From NCBI GenBank assembly GCA_036490215.1, contig DASXEH010000054.1, positions 9,549 through 73,548 on the forward strand: a stretch of DNA of 64,000 nucleotides. Reading direction: 5' to 3'. This stretch comes from JASHSH01 sp036490215. GTDB lineage: Bacteria > Pseudomonadota > Alphaproteobacteria > Rhodospirillales > Magnetospirillaceae. The position numbers and the translations under genes are program-made. Position 1 is the first letter of the stretch; the number at the start of each line of letters is the position of its first letter. Below the pieces are notes generated by a model. It saw only the letters and a list, made by a program, of their open reading frames with translations. It searched no databases and was not told the DNA's origin. Positions 52,366-62,563 of this stretch are shown here, in pieces.

Positions 52366-55300
52366 CTAGCGCGCGCCGCGTTTTGCTTTCGGTGCGGCCA
52401 GAATCCGCTCGTGAACCGCATGGGCAGCCTTGGCGCGGCTCTCCATCGCGCGCTGCAGGGCGGCGATTCCCGCCACGCCGGCCGCCTTGGAGAGGACCTG
52501 GCCGAGACGCCCGGGCAGTGTCGGCTGATCGAACTCGCCTTCGACGGTGGTGCGCAACACCTGCTGGATCGCGGTCCAGAGATGGAGCGCATCGAGAAGT
52601 GCTTTCGCATCGCCCTTGTCGAGCAGCCCCAGATCACGCGCTTCGGTCAACACATCTGCAGTGGCGGCCTTAAGAATCGACGGATGCTCGTGGGCCCAGC
52701 GCAACTGCAGGTATTGCGCGACGAATTCGATATCCACCAGCCCGCCGCGGCGATGCTTCACCTCCCACGGCGTATTGGGTTTCAACTCGACAGCCATGCG
52801 CTGGCGCATATCGGCTACATCGGCGCGCAGCTTCTCGGGATCGCGCTTCTTTGTCAGCGTGTCGCGGATAACGCGGCGGACGACGGTTCGCATCGCGGGC
52901 GATCCGGCGATCACCCGCGCCCGGGTCAGCGCCATATGTTCCCAGGTCCAGGCCTCCTCGCGATGATAGAGGCGGAACGATTCGAGGCTGGTCGCGATCG
53001 GCCCCTTGCTGCCCGAGGGGCGCAGCCGCATATCGACCTCGTACAATGCGCCTTCGGCGGTGCGCGCGGTGAAGCCGGCGATCAATCGCTGGGTCAGCCG
53101 TCCGAAATAGGTCTCGGGCGCCAGTGGCTTCTTGCCGTCCGACATGGTCGTGGTGCTGGCCATGTCATAGATCAGCAACAGATCGAGGTCGGAGTTGGCA
53201 GTCATCTCGCGGCTGCCGAGCTTGCCCAGCGCCACCAGCACCATGCCGCGCCCCGGCATGTGCCCATGGTTGCGCGCGAAATCGGTCTCTTCGTGAGGGA
53301 CGAGGCAGGCGGCAATGGCGTCGGCCACATCGGAAAGCTGAGAGGCGGCTTGCTCGGGCGTCAGCATGTTGCGCAGGAGTTGCACGCCGACGCGGAACTT
53401 CTGCTCGGCGCCCCAACGCCGCGCCATATCCATGATCGCTTCGATGTCTTCGCCGGCCCCTGCTTTGGTCACGCCGCGCCGCGAGTTCTCACGCGCGATC
53501 GAGTCTTCGAGGTCCGCCAGCAGTTCCTTCAATGGCGGCAGCGGCGCGAAGAACGCGCCCGAGAGCACGGCATCGAGTAGCACCGGCCGGCGGCTCAAGA
53601 GATCCGCCAGGCGCGGCGCATCGCCCATGATCTCGGCCACCAGATCGAGCAGGCCGGGATTGGCATAGAGCAACGCAAAAAGCTGCACGCCGGTCGGCAG
53701 CACCGAAACGAAACTGTCGAAGCGGCCGAAAGCCGCGTCGGGATCAGCAGTGCGGGCCAATGCGGCGAGCAGGGACGGCGTCAACTCGGTCAGCGTTTCA
53801 CGCGCACGGGTGCTGCGCGTGGCGGCGATCTGGCCGTGGTGCCAGCCGCGGATACGGCCGCAGATATGAGGCGGATCGCGGAAGCCGAGGGCGGCGATGG
53901 TCTTGATCGTCTCGGGATCGTCATCGGTGCCGGTGAAGACCAGATTGCCCTGTGGCGCCAACTGCGGCGCATCCTCGAACAGCTTGGCGTAGTGGCGCTC
54001 CACGGTGCGCAGCGTCTCGCGCATGGTCTGGTCGAAAGCTTCGAGCGAGTCGAAGCCGGCGAAGGTGGCGATGGCTGTGAGCTGTTCGGGGTCTTCAGGC
54101 AGGCGCTGGGTCTGGCGGTCGTCGACCATCTGCAGCCGGTGTTCGACCATGCGCAGAAAAAGATAAGCCGCGGCCATCTCCTCGGATGCCTGCACATCGA
54201 TCAATCCGAGCTGGGTCAATATCTGCAACCCATCGAGCGTCCGCGATGTGCGCAGCGACGGATCGCGGCCCCCGCGGATCAGCTGCTGGGTCTGGACGAA
54301 GAACTCGATCTCGCGGATGCCGCCGCGGCCGAGCTTGATGTCGTGACCGGCCACCGCGATGCGCCCACCACCTTTATGGGCATCGATCTGCCGCTTGATC
54401 GAATGAATGTCCTGGATGGCGGCGAAGTCGAGATTCTTGCGCCAGATGAAGGGTCGGAGCTCACGCAGATACGCTTCGCCCGCGCTTTTATCGCCGGCGA
54501 CGCAGCGCGCCTTGATCATCGCCGCGCGTTCCCAGTTCTGGCCAAGACTCTCGTAATAGGTCTCGGCCGCGAGGACCGAGATCGCGAGTGGCGTCGAGGC
54601 CGGATCGGGACGCAGGCGCAAATCGCAGCGGAAGACATAGCCGTCGGCTGTGCGCTGGTCGAGGAAGCGCACGAGATCTTGCGCCATGCCGACGAAGAGG
54701 CGCTGCTTCGACTGCTCGCCGCGATAATCGACCTTCTCGTCGTCATAGAGGACGATCAGATCGATATCGCTCGAATAGTTGAGTTCGTTGGCACCCAGCT
54801 TGCCCATGCCCAGCACCACCAGCCCCGAATCCCATTCCGGGTCTTCGGGATGGGCGAGCTTGATATCGCCCTCCGCCTCGGCAGTGCGCAGCAGATGGGC
54901 ACAGGCGATCGAGATGGCCGTGTCGGCGAATTGCGAGAGCGCGGCCGTCACCGCGTTGACGTCCCAACGCCCGGCGATATCGGCCAGACCGATCAGCAAA
55001 GCCGCCCGCCGCTTGCCGATCCGCAGCCGGCGCATCACGGCGGTTTCGTCATCGCCCTCGCTGTCGTCGGCACGCAGTTCTGCCAGCAGCTCGGCGAAGG
55101 TCGCGTCGGGGCCGTCCCGTAGGAAGGCGCGGAACGTGCGGGTCTCCGTGATCAGGCAATGGCTCAGGAAGGGGCTGTTGCCGAACACCGCATCCAGCAG
55201 CGGCCGCTGTTTGGCGTCCTTGAGGGTGGCGCGGGCGAAATTGGCGAGGTCGCGCGCCTCCCAATCGGCAGCCATTTCCAGCCAGCGTTCGCGATTGCGC

Positions 55301-55371
55301 AGGACGGCTTCGGGATCCGAGGCGCGCGGCAGGCGTTGAATGGGTATCGAAAGCGCCACGGGACAGGGCAC
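52366..55371 (-). CDS. glnE: Bifunctional glutamine-synthetase adenylyltransferase/deadenylylase
   Basis: This 1,001-residue cytoplasmic enzyme controls glutamine synthetase by adding and removing AMP. Two nucleotidyltransferase halves are visible: LGMGKLGANELNYSSDIDL in the N-terminal (deadenylylase) half and LVALGKLGSREMTANSDLD in the C-terminal (adenylylating) half, each followed by helical regulatory regions (RGGIREIEFFVQTQQLI; HRRGGLVDIEFVAQYLQL). The length is typical. The start is a GTG at 55371. It is transcribed towards bcp and divergent from the AsmA-like gene, with a 113-base gap. Confidence 0.96.
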   Translation of the reverse strand: MPCPVALSIPIQRLPRASDPEAVLRNRERWLEMAADWEARDLANFARATLKDAKQRPLLDAVFGNSPFLSHCLITETRTFRAFLRDGPDATFAELLAELRADDSEGDDETAVMRRLRIGKRRAALLIGLADIAGRWDVNAVTAALSQFADTAISIACAHLLRTAEAEGDIKLAHPEDPEWDSGLVVLGMGKLGANELNYSSDIDLIVLYDDEKVDYRGEQSKQRLFVGMAQDLVRFLDQRTADGYVFRCDLRLRPDPASTPLAISVLAAETYYESLGQNWERAAMIKARCVAGDKSAGEAYLRELRPFIWRKNLDFAAIQDIHSIKRQIDAHKGGGRIAVAGHDIKLGRGGIREIEFFVQTQQLIRGGRDPSLRTSRTLDGLQILTQLGLIDVQASEEMAAAYLFLRMVEHRLQMVDDRQTQRLPEDPEQLTAIATFAGFDSLEAFDQTMRETLRTVERHYAKLFEDAPQLAPQGNLVFTGTDDDPETIKTIAALGFRDPPHICGRIRGWHHGQIAATRSTRARETLTELTPSLLAALARTADPDAAFGRFDSFVSVLPTGVQLFALLYANPGLLDLVAEIMGDAPRLADLLSRRPVLLDAVLSGAFFAPLPPLKELLADLEDSIARENSRRGVTKAGAGEDIEAIMDMARRWGAEQKFRVGVQLLRNMLTPEQAASQLSDVADAIAACLVPHEETDFARNHGHMPGRGMVLVALGKLGSREMTANSDLDLLLIYDMASTTTMSDGKKPLAPETYFGRLTQRLIAGFTARTAEGALYEVDMRLRPSGSKGPIATSLESFRLYHREEAWTWEHMALTRARVIAGSPAMRTVVRRVIRDTLTKKRDPEKLRADVADMRQRMAVELKPNTPWEVKHRRGGLVDIEFVAQYLQLRWAHEHPSILKAATADVLTEARDLGLLDKGDAKALLDALHLWTAIQQVLRTTVEGEFDQPTLPGRLGQVLSKAAGVAGIAALQRAMESRAKAAHAVHERILAAPKAKRGAR

Positions 55372-55484
55372 CCAAGGGTTGTCTTTTCCTGCAGACTGGG
55401 CAAAGCTCCGGCAGCGGTCAAGCCGGTGGGCGAAAGACTGGTAGAACTGGCGTTTTTGCCGGTGGTGACGGAGGTTGAGGCGGC

Positions 55485-58400
55485 GTGGTCCACGGGACGG
55501 TCAAGGGTCTGCTCGGTCTGGTCAGCACCCTCGTCCTTATCGTCTTGGCCGTTGCGGCCGGGCTGGCCTATCGTTTGTCACAAGGGCCGGTTTCACTCTC
55601 CTTCCTCACCCCAGCCTTCGAAGACTCGCTCGGCAAGCTGACCGGCGGCCAGACGATCGAGCTGGATGACACCGAACTCCTCTGGGATGCCGAGCACCAC
55701 ACGCTGTCGCTGCGCCTGACCAATGTGAAGGCGCGCGGTCCGGACAACCGCCTCGAAGCGTCCGTGCCTGCGGCATCTGTGTCGTTCTCCGGACCGGCGT
55801 TGCTGACCGGTCGGCTGGTGCTGCGCGGCGTGCGCCTGATCCGGCCGCATCTTCACATCCTGCACACGAATCAGGGCGGGGTCGCTCTGGGTCTCGGCGA
55901 AGAGGTCGACGCCGATGCCGCCGCCGCGGCCGACAGCGCGGTTGCCAATACTTTGGACAAATCCAAGCAGAATCCGGATCGCGCGGCTGGTCCGCCGCCC
56001 GGCATCGCCGGACTCGAACGGGTCGAGATCGACGGCGGCGATTTGGATTTCGACGATCCGTCGCTGCATGGGCATTGGCACGCGCCGCGGGTCGATCTGT
56101 TGGTGTTGAAAGAGGATGCGGGTCTCGCCGTCACCCTGCGTGGGCCGATCGAGATCACGCAAGCCGGGAAGACCGAACCGGCATCGCTGAGTCTGGAAGG
56201 ACTTTACCAGCCGGAGACGGGCGCGGCCTCGGGCACGGTGCATTGGACGGGGCTGCGGCCGGCAAGCCTTGCGCAAATGGCCCCGATCCTGGCGCCGCTC
56301 GGCCGATTCGATCTCGTCACCGGTGGCGTGGCCGATATCGCCTACAGCCAAGCCGATGGCCTGACCACACTGGGCCTCGATGTCACCACTGGCGCCGGCA
56401 CGATCGATGCGACACCGTGGAACGGCGTGCTGCGCGTCAGCGCGGCCAGTATCAAGGGCAAGCTCACCAACAAGTTGACCGCACTCACGCTCGACGATCT
56501 GCGGGTCGATCTCGGCGGTGCCAAGATCGCCGCGTCGGGGCGCGTGACCGGCCTCGATTCAACCGCGCATCTCGATGTCTCTGCCCGCATCGACGAGATG
56601 CCGGTGGATATGATCAAGACCTTGTGGCCGGCGATCCTTGCCCCCAATCCGCGCGAGTGGATCACCACCAATATGACCGGCGGCACGCTGCGCCATGCCG
56701 AATTGAAGGTGGTTGCGTCGGCGCCGATCAGTGGTTCGGGCGAGACGGTGGTCGAATCGCTCAACGGCTCGATGCAGGGCGACGGCATCAATGTTCACTA
56801 TCTCGGGTCGATGCCTGTGGCGCATAACAGTGCGGCCACGGCGACCTTCGACAAGGATTCCTTGACGATCACCGTCAAAGGCGGCGCGGCCGGCGGCGTG
56901 AAAGTGACAGGCGGCACGATCAAGCTGTTCGGCTTCACCAGCCCCGAGCAAGCGGCGTCCTTCGATCTGAATTTCCAATCTTCGGTCACCGACGCGTTGA
57001 AAGCGATCGACGCCAAGCCGCTCGGCTACACCACGGCGTTGGGTTTCGATCCGGCGCATGCCAAGGGTGACGCGACCATCGCGCTCAATTTGAGCTTCCC
57101 TTTGGTGCAGAAGCTGCAGCTGTCTCAGGTGAAGATGAAGGTGCGCGCTCAGACTAAGGGCCTCGGCGTGCCCAAAGTGGCGCTCGGTCTCGATCTGTCG
57201 AGTGGCGATTTCGACATCAATGTCGATACGCAAGGGATGGAAGTCGACGGCAAGGCGAAGCTGGGCGCGATGCCGATCGATCTTCAATGGCACGAGAATT
57301 TCGTGAAGGCAGCCTATACCAGCCGCTATCAGGTCAAGGCGCTGCTCGATGAGGCGGGGCGCAAAGCGGTGGGTCTGGGCGACGCGGCCTTCCAAGCGCC
57401 GGTGATCGATGGCGCGATGCCGGTCGACGTCGTTGCGACGATGCAGCCCGGCGGCAAAGGCGACGTCGATCTGAAGGCCGATCTCGGCCCCATTGCCATG
57501 CGCCTGCCGGGTCTCAATTGGTCGAAGCCTAAAGGCGCGCCGGGCAGCGCCGAGGCGGTGCTTCGCCTGAACGCGCATGGCATCGTCGGTATCCCGCGCT
57601 TCTCGGTCGGGGCGGCCGGCGGTCTCGATATCCGCGGCGATGTGATTTTCGATGGCACCGGCCATCCGCGGCGCATCACACTCGCCACCGCCAAATGGGG
57701 GCGCAGCGATCTTAAGGGAACCGTGCTGTTCCGTCCCGATGGCGCGTTGGGCGTGGATATGAGTGGCGCCTCCTTCGATGCCAGCGAGTTGGTTGCCGGT
57801 GGCAAGGGCGAACATCATGTCGAGGTCCAACAGCCCCTGTCGCTCACCGCCAAACTGGGGAAGATCTGGCTGAGCGAGAACGGCTCGATCCAGAATGTCG
57901 CGGCGGTCATGGCGCGCGGGCCGAAGTCTTGGCGCAACATCCGGGTCGAAGCCCAGCTCGACAAGAACCAGCCGCTGCATATCGATATCAGACCTTCGGA
58001 CGACAAGCATCGCGTATTGAAAATTACATCGTCGGATGCCGGCGCGACCCTGTCCGCTTTCGGTCTGCTTGAGCATGTGCGCGGTGGCAACCTGACGATC
58101 GACGGCACTTATAACGACGCCGATCCGAAGGAGCCGCTGACGGGGCTCGCGAAGGTCAGCGAATACCGCATCGTCAACGCGCCGTTGCTCGCCCGCATCC
58201 TGACGATCGCTTCGCTGACCGGCACGCTCGACGTGATGTCAGGCAGCGGCATTCGTTTCGACGATGCGACTGTGCCATTCACGTTGATCGACGGTGTGCT
58301 GACGATCAAAGAGGGCCATACCGCCGGCACCGAACTGGGCATCACCGTCGACGGCCAGGCCGATCTCGACCATGATCAGATCGCGATGCAGGGAACGATC

Positions 58401-58706
58401 GTGCCGGCCTACGCGCTGAACAGCGCGGTCGGTAAGATCCCGGTGATCGGCGATCTGTTGACCGGCGGCAAGGGCAGCGGGCTGATCGCTTTCTCTTATT
58501 CATTGACCGGCAAGGTTTCGAGCCCCTCGGTCTCGGTGAATCCGCTATCCGCATTGACGCCCGGTTTCCTGCGCGGCTTGTTCAATGTCTTCGATAATGG
58601 CAGCGGCACCAAGGTCGACCGTACGAACACCGACGCGGATAAAAAACCAAACGAGAGACCGGAAAGCGCCCCCGCCGGGAGCCTACCGAAAGGCGCCGAT
58701 CGATAG
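55485..58706 (+). CDS. YhdP/AsmA-like large envelope protein (DUF3971 type)
   Basis: This 1,073-residue protein starts with one transmembrane helix (LLGLVSTLVLIVLAVAAGLA, about 8-28). The rest is long repeating beta-strand-rich periplasmic sequence of the AsmA/YhdP/TamB class, with a DUF3971-like middle and an AsmA C-terminal region near residues 850-1020 (RILTIASLTGTLDVMSGSGI; LITGGKGSGLIAF-like). Such proteins bridge the periplasm and help move phospholipids to the outer membrane. GTG 55485 follows GGAGGTTGAGGCGGC. Synteny with glnE, bcp and tyrS is common in alphaproteobacteria. Confidence 0.87.
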   Translation: MVHGTVKGLLGLVSTLVLIVLAVAAGLAYRLSQGPVSLSFLTPAFEDSLGKLTGGQTIELDDTELLWDAEHHTLSLRLTNVKARGPDNRLEASVPAASVSFSGPALLTGRLVLRGVRLIRPHLHILHTNQGGVALGLGEEVDADAAAAADSAVANTLDKSKQNPDRAAGPPPGIAGLERVEIDGGDLDFDDPSLHGHWHAPRVDLLVLKEDAGLAVTLRGPIEITQAGKTEPASLSLEGLYQPETGAASGTVHWTGLRPASLAQMAPILAPLGRFDLVTGGVADIAYSQADGLTTLGLDVTTGAGTIDATPWNGVLRVSAASIKGKLTNKLTALTLDDLRVDLGGAKIAASGRVTGLDSTAHLDVSARIDEMPVDMIKTLWPAILAPNPREWITTNMTGGTLRHAELKVVASAPISGSGETVVESLNGSMQGDGINVHYLGSMPVAHNSAATATFDKDSLTITVKGGAAGGVKVTGGTIKLFGFTSPEQAASFDLNFQSSVTDALKAIDAKPLGYTTALGFDPAHAKGDATIALNLSFPLVQKLQLSQVKMKVRAQTKGLGVPKVALGLDLSSGDFDINVDTQGMEVDGKAKLGAMPIDLQWHENFVKAAYTSRYQVKALLDEAGRKAVGLGDAAFQAPVIDGAMPVDVVATMQPGGKGDVDLKADLGPIAMRLPGLNWSKPKGAPGSAEAVLRLNAHGIVGIPRFSVGAAGGLDIRGDVIFDGTGHPRRITLATAKWGRSDLKGTVLFRPDGALGVDMSGASFDASELVAGGKGEHHVEVQQPLSLTAKLGKIWLSENGSIQNVAAVMARGPKSWRNIRVEAQLDKNQPLHIDIRPSDDKHRVLKITSSDAGATLSAFGLLEHVRGGNLTIDGTYNDADPKEPLTGLAKVSEYRIVNAPLLARILTIASLTGTLDVMSGSGIRFDDATVPFTLIDGVLTIKEGHTAGTELGITVDGQADLDHDQIAMQGTIVPAYALNSAVGKIPVIGDLLTGGKGSGLIAFSYSLTGKVSSPSVSVNPLSALTPGFLRGLFNVFDNGSGTKVDRTNTDADKKPNERPESAPAGSLPKGADR

Positions 58707-58945
58707 TCCGTCGGAGACCGTGGCGATCCTACATATGTATGCGGCGTGCTCTCTCTCGACACGTTTGCTGTTTTGCCGTAAAGCCTGTCCCGTTACTCAA
58801 CGTCGCGACTTGGCTTCGCACCCGAAATCGCAGAACTTTTCCGCGAATGGCCGCCACCCCGGCGGTTGCCGGTCCACGACGTTTCATTTTCACTGTCAGC
58901 GATGGGCGAACTGCCGTTCATCGGCCAATTGTCGGATCGAAACCA

Positions 58946-60811
58946 ATGAATACAGACGATAAGAAGACGAAACCCGCCGCGACTTCCGGGGGGAGCGGAG
59001 CGACGGACGCGCCATCGCGGCCGGGCCCGCGCCAAGACGAAGAGCGAGGTGAGCGCCAGATAGCGCTGCTATCGCTGTCGCTGGTTGCCGTATTTATCGG
59101 CCTCTTTACAGGCTTCGGCGCGGTCGCCTTTCGCGCGCTTATCGGGCTGATTCACAACCTCTTTTTCTTCGGATCATTTACCTTCCACTATGATGCCAAC
59201 GAGTTCACAGCGACCAGTTCCTGGGGGCCGCTCGTGATTCTTGTCCCTGTCATTGGCGGCATGGGCGTGACCTATCTGGTCAAGACCTTCGCTCCCGAAG
59301 CACGGGGCCATGGCGTTCCAGAGGTGATGGACGCGATCTATTACCGCGAAGGCGTTATCAGACCGATCGTAGCGGTGGTCAAATCCTTCGCTTCTGCATT
59401 GTCGATCGGCAGTGGCGCGGCAGTAGGGCGTGAGGGCCCGATCATTCAGATCGGCGCGTCCTTCGCCTCGAGTGTCGGTCAGATTCTGCCTATCGCTGCC
59501 TGGCAACGCATAACTTTGGTGGCGGCTGGTGCCGGCGCCGGCATCGCAGCGACCTTCAACACCCCGCTCGGCGGCGTCATGTTTGCCATCGAATTGATGA
59601 TGCCGGAAGTGAGCGTTCGCACCTTTTTGCCGGTCGCTCTAGCGACTGGCACCGCAACCTTCATCGGACGGATATTCCTGGGGCCCCTGCCGGCGTTCTT
59701 GGTTCCGCCGATCGCCCCTCCGAGCAACCATGCAACCACTGCGGTAGCACTGCTGCTCTACGCGGCGCTAGGCGGTGTCATCGGCTTGGCGGCTACCGGC
59801 TTCATCCGTGGCCTGCATTGGGCTGAAAACAAATTCGACGTGATCGGCAATTCCTACGCGCGGCACGCGGTGGGCATGTTGAGCATCGGCATCCTGATGT
59901 ACGTGCTCAAATTGGGCTTCGGACAATATTATATCGACGGCGTCGGCTATTCCGAGATTCAGTCGATCCTGACGGGCCAGTCGTCGGTTTGGTATCTCCT
60001 GCTGCTATTGTTCGTGTGCAAACTATACGCGACCTCCGCCAGTCTTGGTTCCGGGGCTTCGGGCGGTATCTTCTCGCCCTCGCTATTTATGGGCGCGACT
60101 TTGGGCGGCGGGTTCGGCGCGATCGTCTCGGCCATCGATCCGTCCATCGGTTTGAGCGTGCCGAACTTTGCCATGGTCGGCATGGCGGCCATGGTCGGAG
60201 GCGGCACCGGCGCGGCGATGACCGCCGTCGTCATGATTTTTGAAATGACCCGCGATTACGACATCGTCGTGCCGCTCATTTTGGCGGTCGCCGTGGCCAT
60301 CGGCGTGCGCCGCATGCTCTCACGCGAAAACATCTACACGATCAAGCTCGTCGGCCGCCGGCATTTCGTGCCGAAGGCTTTGCACGCCAATATGTTTCTC
60401 GTACGCCACGCTAACGATGTCATGGAGCGGGAGGTATTGGTTCTGCCGGCCGACATGCGTTTCGACGCGTTCCTAAGCGAGCACGGCGCAGGTGCGACCC
60501 TCAAATATGTAGTGGTCAGGCAAGAAGACCGCATCGTCGGGGTATTGAGGGTCAATACCTCGCTGCGCCGCGATCATGAAGCTGCTTTTTCGGGTGTCAC
60601 ATTGGGCGACATCGCAGAGCTCAATTATACGGTGGCGCGCGAGGAGGATATTGTGTTCGACGTGATCGCACGGATGTGGCGCAAGAAGGCGGGCATGGCG
60701 ATCGTGACCGGAGTCGCCGGTCGGCCGCGCGCCGACGATGTGCTGGGCATCATCAGTAAAGAGCACATCGCCGACTCGGTGGCCGAAAGCGTCAAACCCT
60801 ATGCCGGATGA
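58946..60811 (+). CDS. CLC-type chloride channel/antiporter with C-terminal CBS region
   Basis: This protein of about 621 residues has the CLC fold (about residues 45-460). It contains the ARGHGVPEVMDAIYYREGVI loop, the selectivity motif GREGP with the gating Glu (in SGAAVGREGPIIQIGA), and GSGASGGIFSPSLFMGA, the GxFxP motif. The C-terminus (about 470-621) contains a CBS-like regulatory pair (ADMRFDAFLSEHGAGATLKY; MWRKKAGMAIVTGV). It is probably an H+/Cl- exchanger. ATG 58946 is preferred over ATG 58739, whose extra 69 residues are Arg-rich and look non-coding. Confidence 0.9.
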   Translation: MNTDDKKTKPAATSGGSGATDAPSRPGPRQDEERGERQIALLSLSLVAVFIGLFTGFGAVAFRALIGLIHNLFFFGSFTFHYDANEFTATSSWGPLVILVPVIGGMGVTYLVKTFAPEARGHGVPEVMDAIYYREGVIRPIVAVVKSFASALSIGSGAAVGREGPIIQIGASFASSVGQILPIAAWQRITLVAAGAGAGIAATFNTPLGGVMFAIELMMPEVSVRTFLPVALATGTATFIGRIFLGPLPAFLVPPIAPPSNHATTAVALLLYAALGGVIGLAATGFIRGLHWAENKFDVIGNSYARHAVGMLSIGILMYVLKLGFGQYYIDGVGYSEIQSILTGQSSVWYLLLLLFVCKLYATSASLGSGASGGIFSPSLFMGATLGGGFGAIVSAIDPSIGLSVPNFAMVGMAAMVGGGTGAAMTAVVMIFEMTRDYDIVVPLILAVAVAIGVRRMLSRENIYTIKLVGRRHFVPKALHANMFLVRHANDVMEREVLVLPADMRFDAFLSEHGAGATLKYVVVRQEDRIVGVLRVNTSLRRDHEAAFSGVTLGDIAELNYTVAREEDIVFDVIARMWRKKAGMAIVTGVAGRPRADDVLGIISKEHIADSVAESVKPYAG

Positions 60812-60830
60812 GATGGGGCGGTAGAGCCGG

Positions 60831-61484
60831 CTAGCCCGGCGCGTGGCCGATCCCGCGCAGCCCCATGGTGCTGGCCGTTGACGACGGGGCGATCAGTTTC
60901 CGCAAACCGCCGGCGACGGCGCCGATATCGCTGGTCGAGGTGATGACCATGCGGGCTTGCCCCATACGATCGAAGACAAATACCGCCGAGCTATGGCTGA
61001 CGTCGTAGTCGCCCTCGGTAGTCTTCGGTTTGGCTGTAAAGGCGACGCGGTAGCGGCGCGTGAGCGCGACAAGCTCATCAGGTGTGCCACGTAATCCGTC
61101 GATTTGAGGCGCGAAATTGGAGGTGTAGGACCGTAAGGCTGCGATATCGTCGCGGGCCGGATCGACCGTGACGAACAGCACGGTCACGCGCGAAGCCAAG
61201 GGGCCCAGGCGCGTCAGCGCCTGCGCAAGATTTCCCAATGTCATCGGACAGAGATCGGGGCAGTTCGTATAGCCGAAGTAAAGCGCCACGGCCTGTCCCC
61301 GATAGTCGTTCGCCGTGACCTTTGCGCCGTCGCTGGCGCGCGTCATGGTCAAACGCAAGGGCGGTAGATCGCCGTGCACATCGACCGTCGATGATGGGGT
61401 GTCTTTATTGCAAGCCGATAGTCCGCCAAGCGCGGCGATGATCGCGAGGCAGCAGCCTATGCGCGTGATCGGATGAGAAGTCAT
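60831..61484 (-). CDS. SCO1/SenC-family copper-chaperone lipoprotein
   Basis: This 217-residue protein has a lipoprotein signal ending LGGLSAC, so it is anchored to a membrane facing the periplasm. The thioredoxin-like fold carries the copper ligands CPDLCP (C-x3-C) and the distal His in DYDVSHSSAVFVF. SCO proteins deliver copper to the CuA site of cytochrome oxidase. It lies divergently next to ctaG and the PCuAC gene, forming a copper-delivery neighbourhood. Confidence 0.92.
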   Translation of the reverse strand: MTSHPITRIGCCLAIIAALGGLSACNKDTPSSTVDVHGDLPPLRLTMTRASDGAKVTANDYRGQAVALYFGYTNCPDLCPMTLGNLAQALTRLGPLASRVTVLFVTVDPARDDIAALRSYTSNFAPQIDGLRGTPDELVALTRRYRVAFTAKPKTTEGDYDVSHSSAVFVFDRMGQARMVITSTSDIGAVAGGLRKLIAPSSTASTMGLRGIGHAPG

Positions 61485-61621
61485 AACGGCGTGTGGTCTT
61501 CGCTACGTGCAGGACATGCTGGCATCTGATGCCGCATAAGAGATAGGTTTCAAGTGTTGATCATCATGTTTCTCCATCGCGTCTCTTGGGCTGCTTTCGT
61601 GGCCAGAATGTGGCATTGCCG

Positions 61622-62563
61622 ATGAGCGTCGTCCCGCCATCGATCTCACGTCTTCCGGATCGCGCATGGGGCTGGACGGCACTCTTGGTGCTGACCGCAT
61701 CCATTCTTTATTGGATCAACCTTCGCCATCCGGCCGTGTTTCCAGTCTGGGCTCCATGGGATTTCTCGTGGCCGATCTTCGCGTCGGTCGTTCTTGCGGT
61801 CGTCTGGTATCGACGTGGCTGGATGCGTCTCAGCGCCGCGCAGCGGCCGCGACCGTGGCGGTCGGTCAGCTTCGGCATCGGCATTGCAGCCATGTACGCG
61901 GTGTCGCAAACGCATATCGACTTCTATGCGCAGCATCTGTTCTTCGTGCATCGGGCACAGCATATCATTCTACATCATCTTGGTCCGCTCCTGATCGCGT
62001 TGGGGGCGGCGGACACTACGATTTGGGCCGGGATGCCTTCGTTCCTACGTAAAGAACTTGACCGCGCCATCGTCAGGCGTCTTCTCGCTGTCGTGCAAAA
62101 CCCGGTCATCGCCCCCATTCTGTTCGTGGGTCTGATCTACTTTTGGCTGATCCCGGCGGTGCATTTCCGCGCGATGCTGGACGCACGCGTCTACGCGGTG
62201 ATGAATTGGAGCATGGCGCTCGACGGCTTGCTGTTTTGGGCCATGATTCTCGATCCGCGCCCGAAGCCGCCTGCGCGCAATCATTTCCTCACCCGCGCGC
62301 TTTTGCTGATCGTAATTGCGCCGCCGCAAATTCTTCTCGGCGCGATTCTGACTTTTTCATCGCGCGATTTCTTTCCCGTCTACGCCATTTGCGGTCGTCT
62401 TTTGCCCATGAGCGCGGTCGAGGATCAGCATCTCGGGGGGCTGATCCTGTGGATTCCCGGGGCGATGATGAGTTTGCCCGCGCTGATCGCGGTCTTGGCC
62501 GCCATGCGCCTGAGCGACGACAGAAAGACAATCACCCGGAGGTCCGGCCACGATGAATTGTAA
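61622..62563 (+). CDS. Cytochrome c oxidase assembly protein, CtaG_Caa3 type
   Basis: This protein of about 313 residues has seven hydrophobic helices and belongs to the CtaG/caa3 assembly family. Conserved His/Met-rich segments AQHLFFVHRAQHIILHHLGPL and the late AVEDQHLGGLILWIPG are typical. It helps insert copper into the CuB site of heme-copper oxidases. ATG 61622 is chosen as the first Met of a plausible N-terminus, although no strong ribosome site is seen; a TTG at 61586 would extend it. The end overlaps the PCuAC gene by 11 bases, so the pair is coupled. Confidence 0.88.
   Translation: MSVVPPSISRLPDRAWGWTALLVLTASILYWINLRHPAVFPVWAPWDFSWPIFASVVLAVVWYRRGWMRLSAAQRPRPWRSVSFGIGIAAMYAVSQTHIDFYAQHLFFVHRAQHIILHHLGPLLIALGAADTTIWAGMPSFLRKELDRAIVRRLLAVVQNPVIAPILFVGLIYFWLIPAVHFRAMLDARVYAVMNWSMALDGLLFWAMILDPRPKPPARNHFLTRALLLIVIAPPQILLGAILTFSSRDFFPVYAICGRLLPMSAVEDQHLGGLILWIPGAMMSLPALIAVLAAMRLSDDRKTITRRSGHDEL

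Noticed and set aside
52288..53580. Plus-strand frame of 430 codons under glnE, and a similar one at 53836-55122
   Set aside because: Shadows of GlnE, whose two nucleotidyltransferase motifs are unambiguous.
56559..58076. Minus-strand frame of 505 codons under the AsmA-like gene
   Set aside because: Arg/His/Gly-rich translation typical of antisense reading in GC-rich DNA; no recognisable domain.
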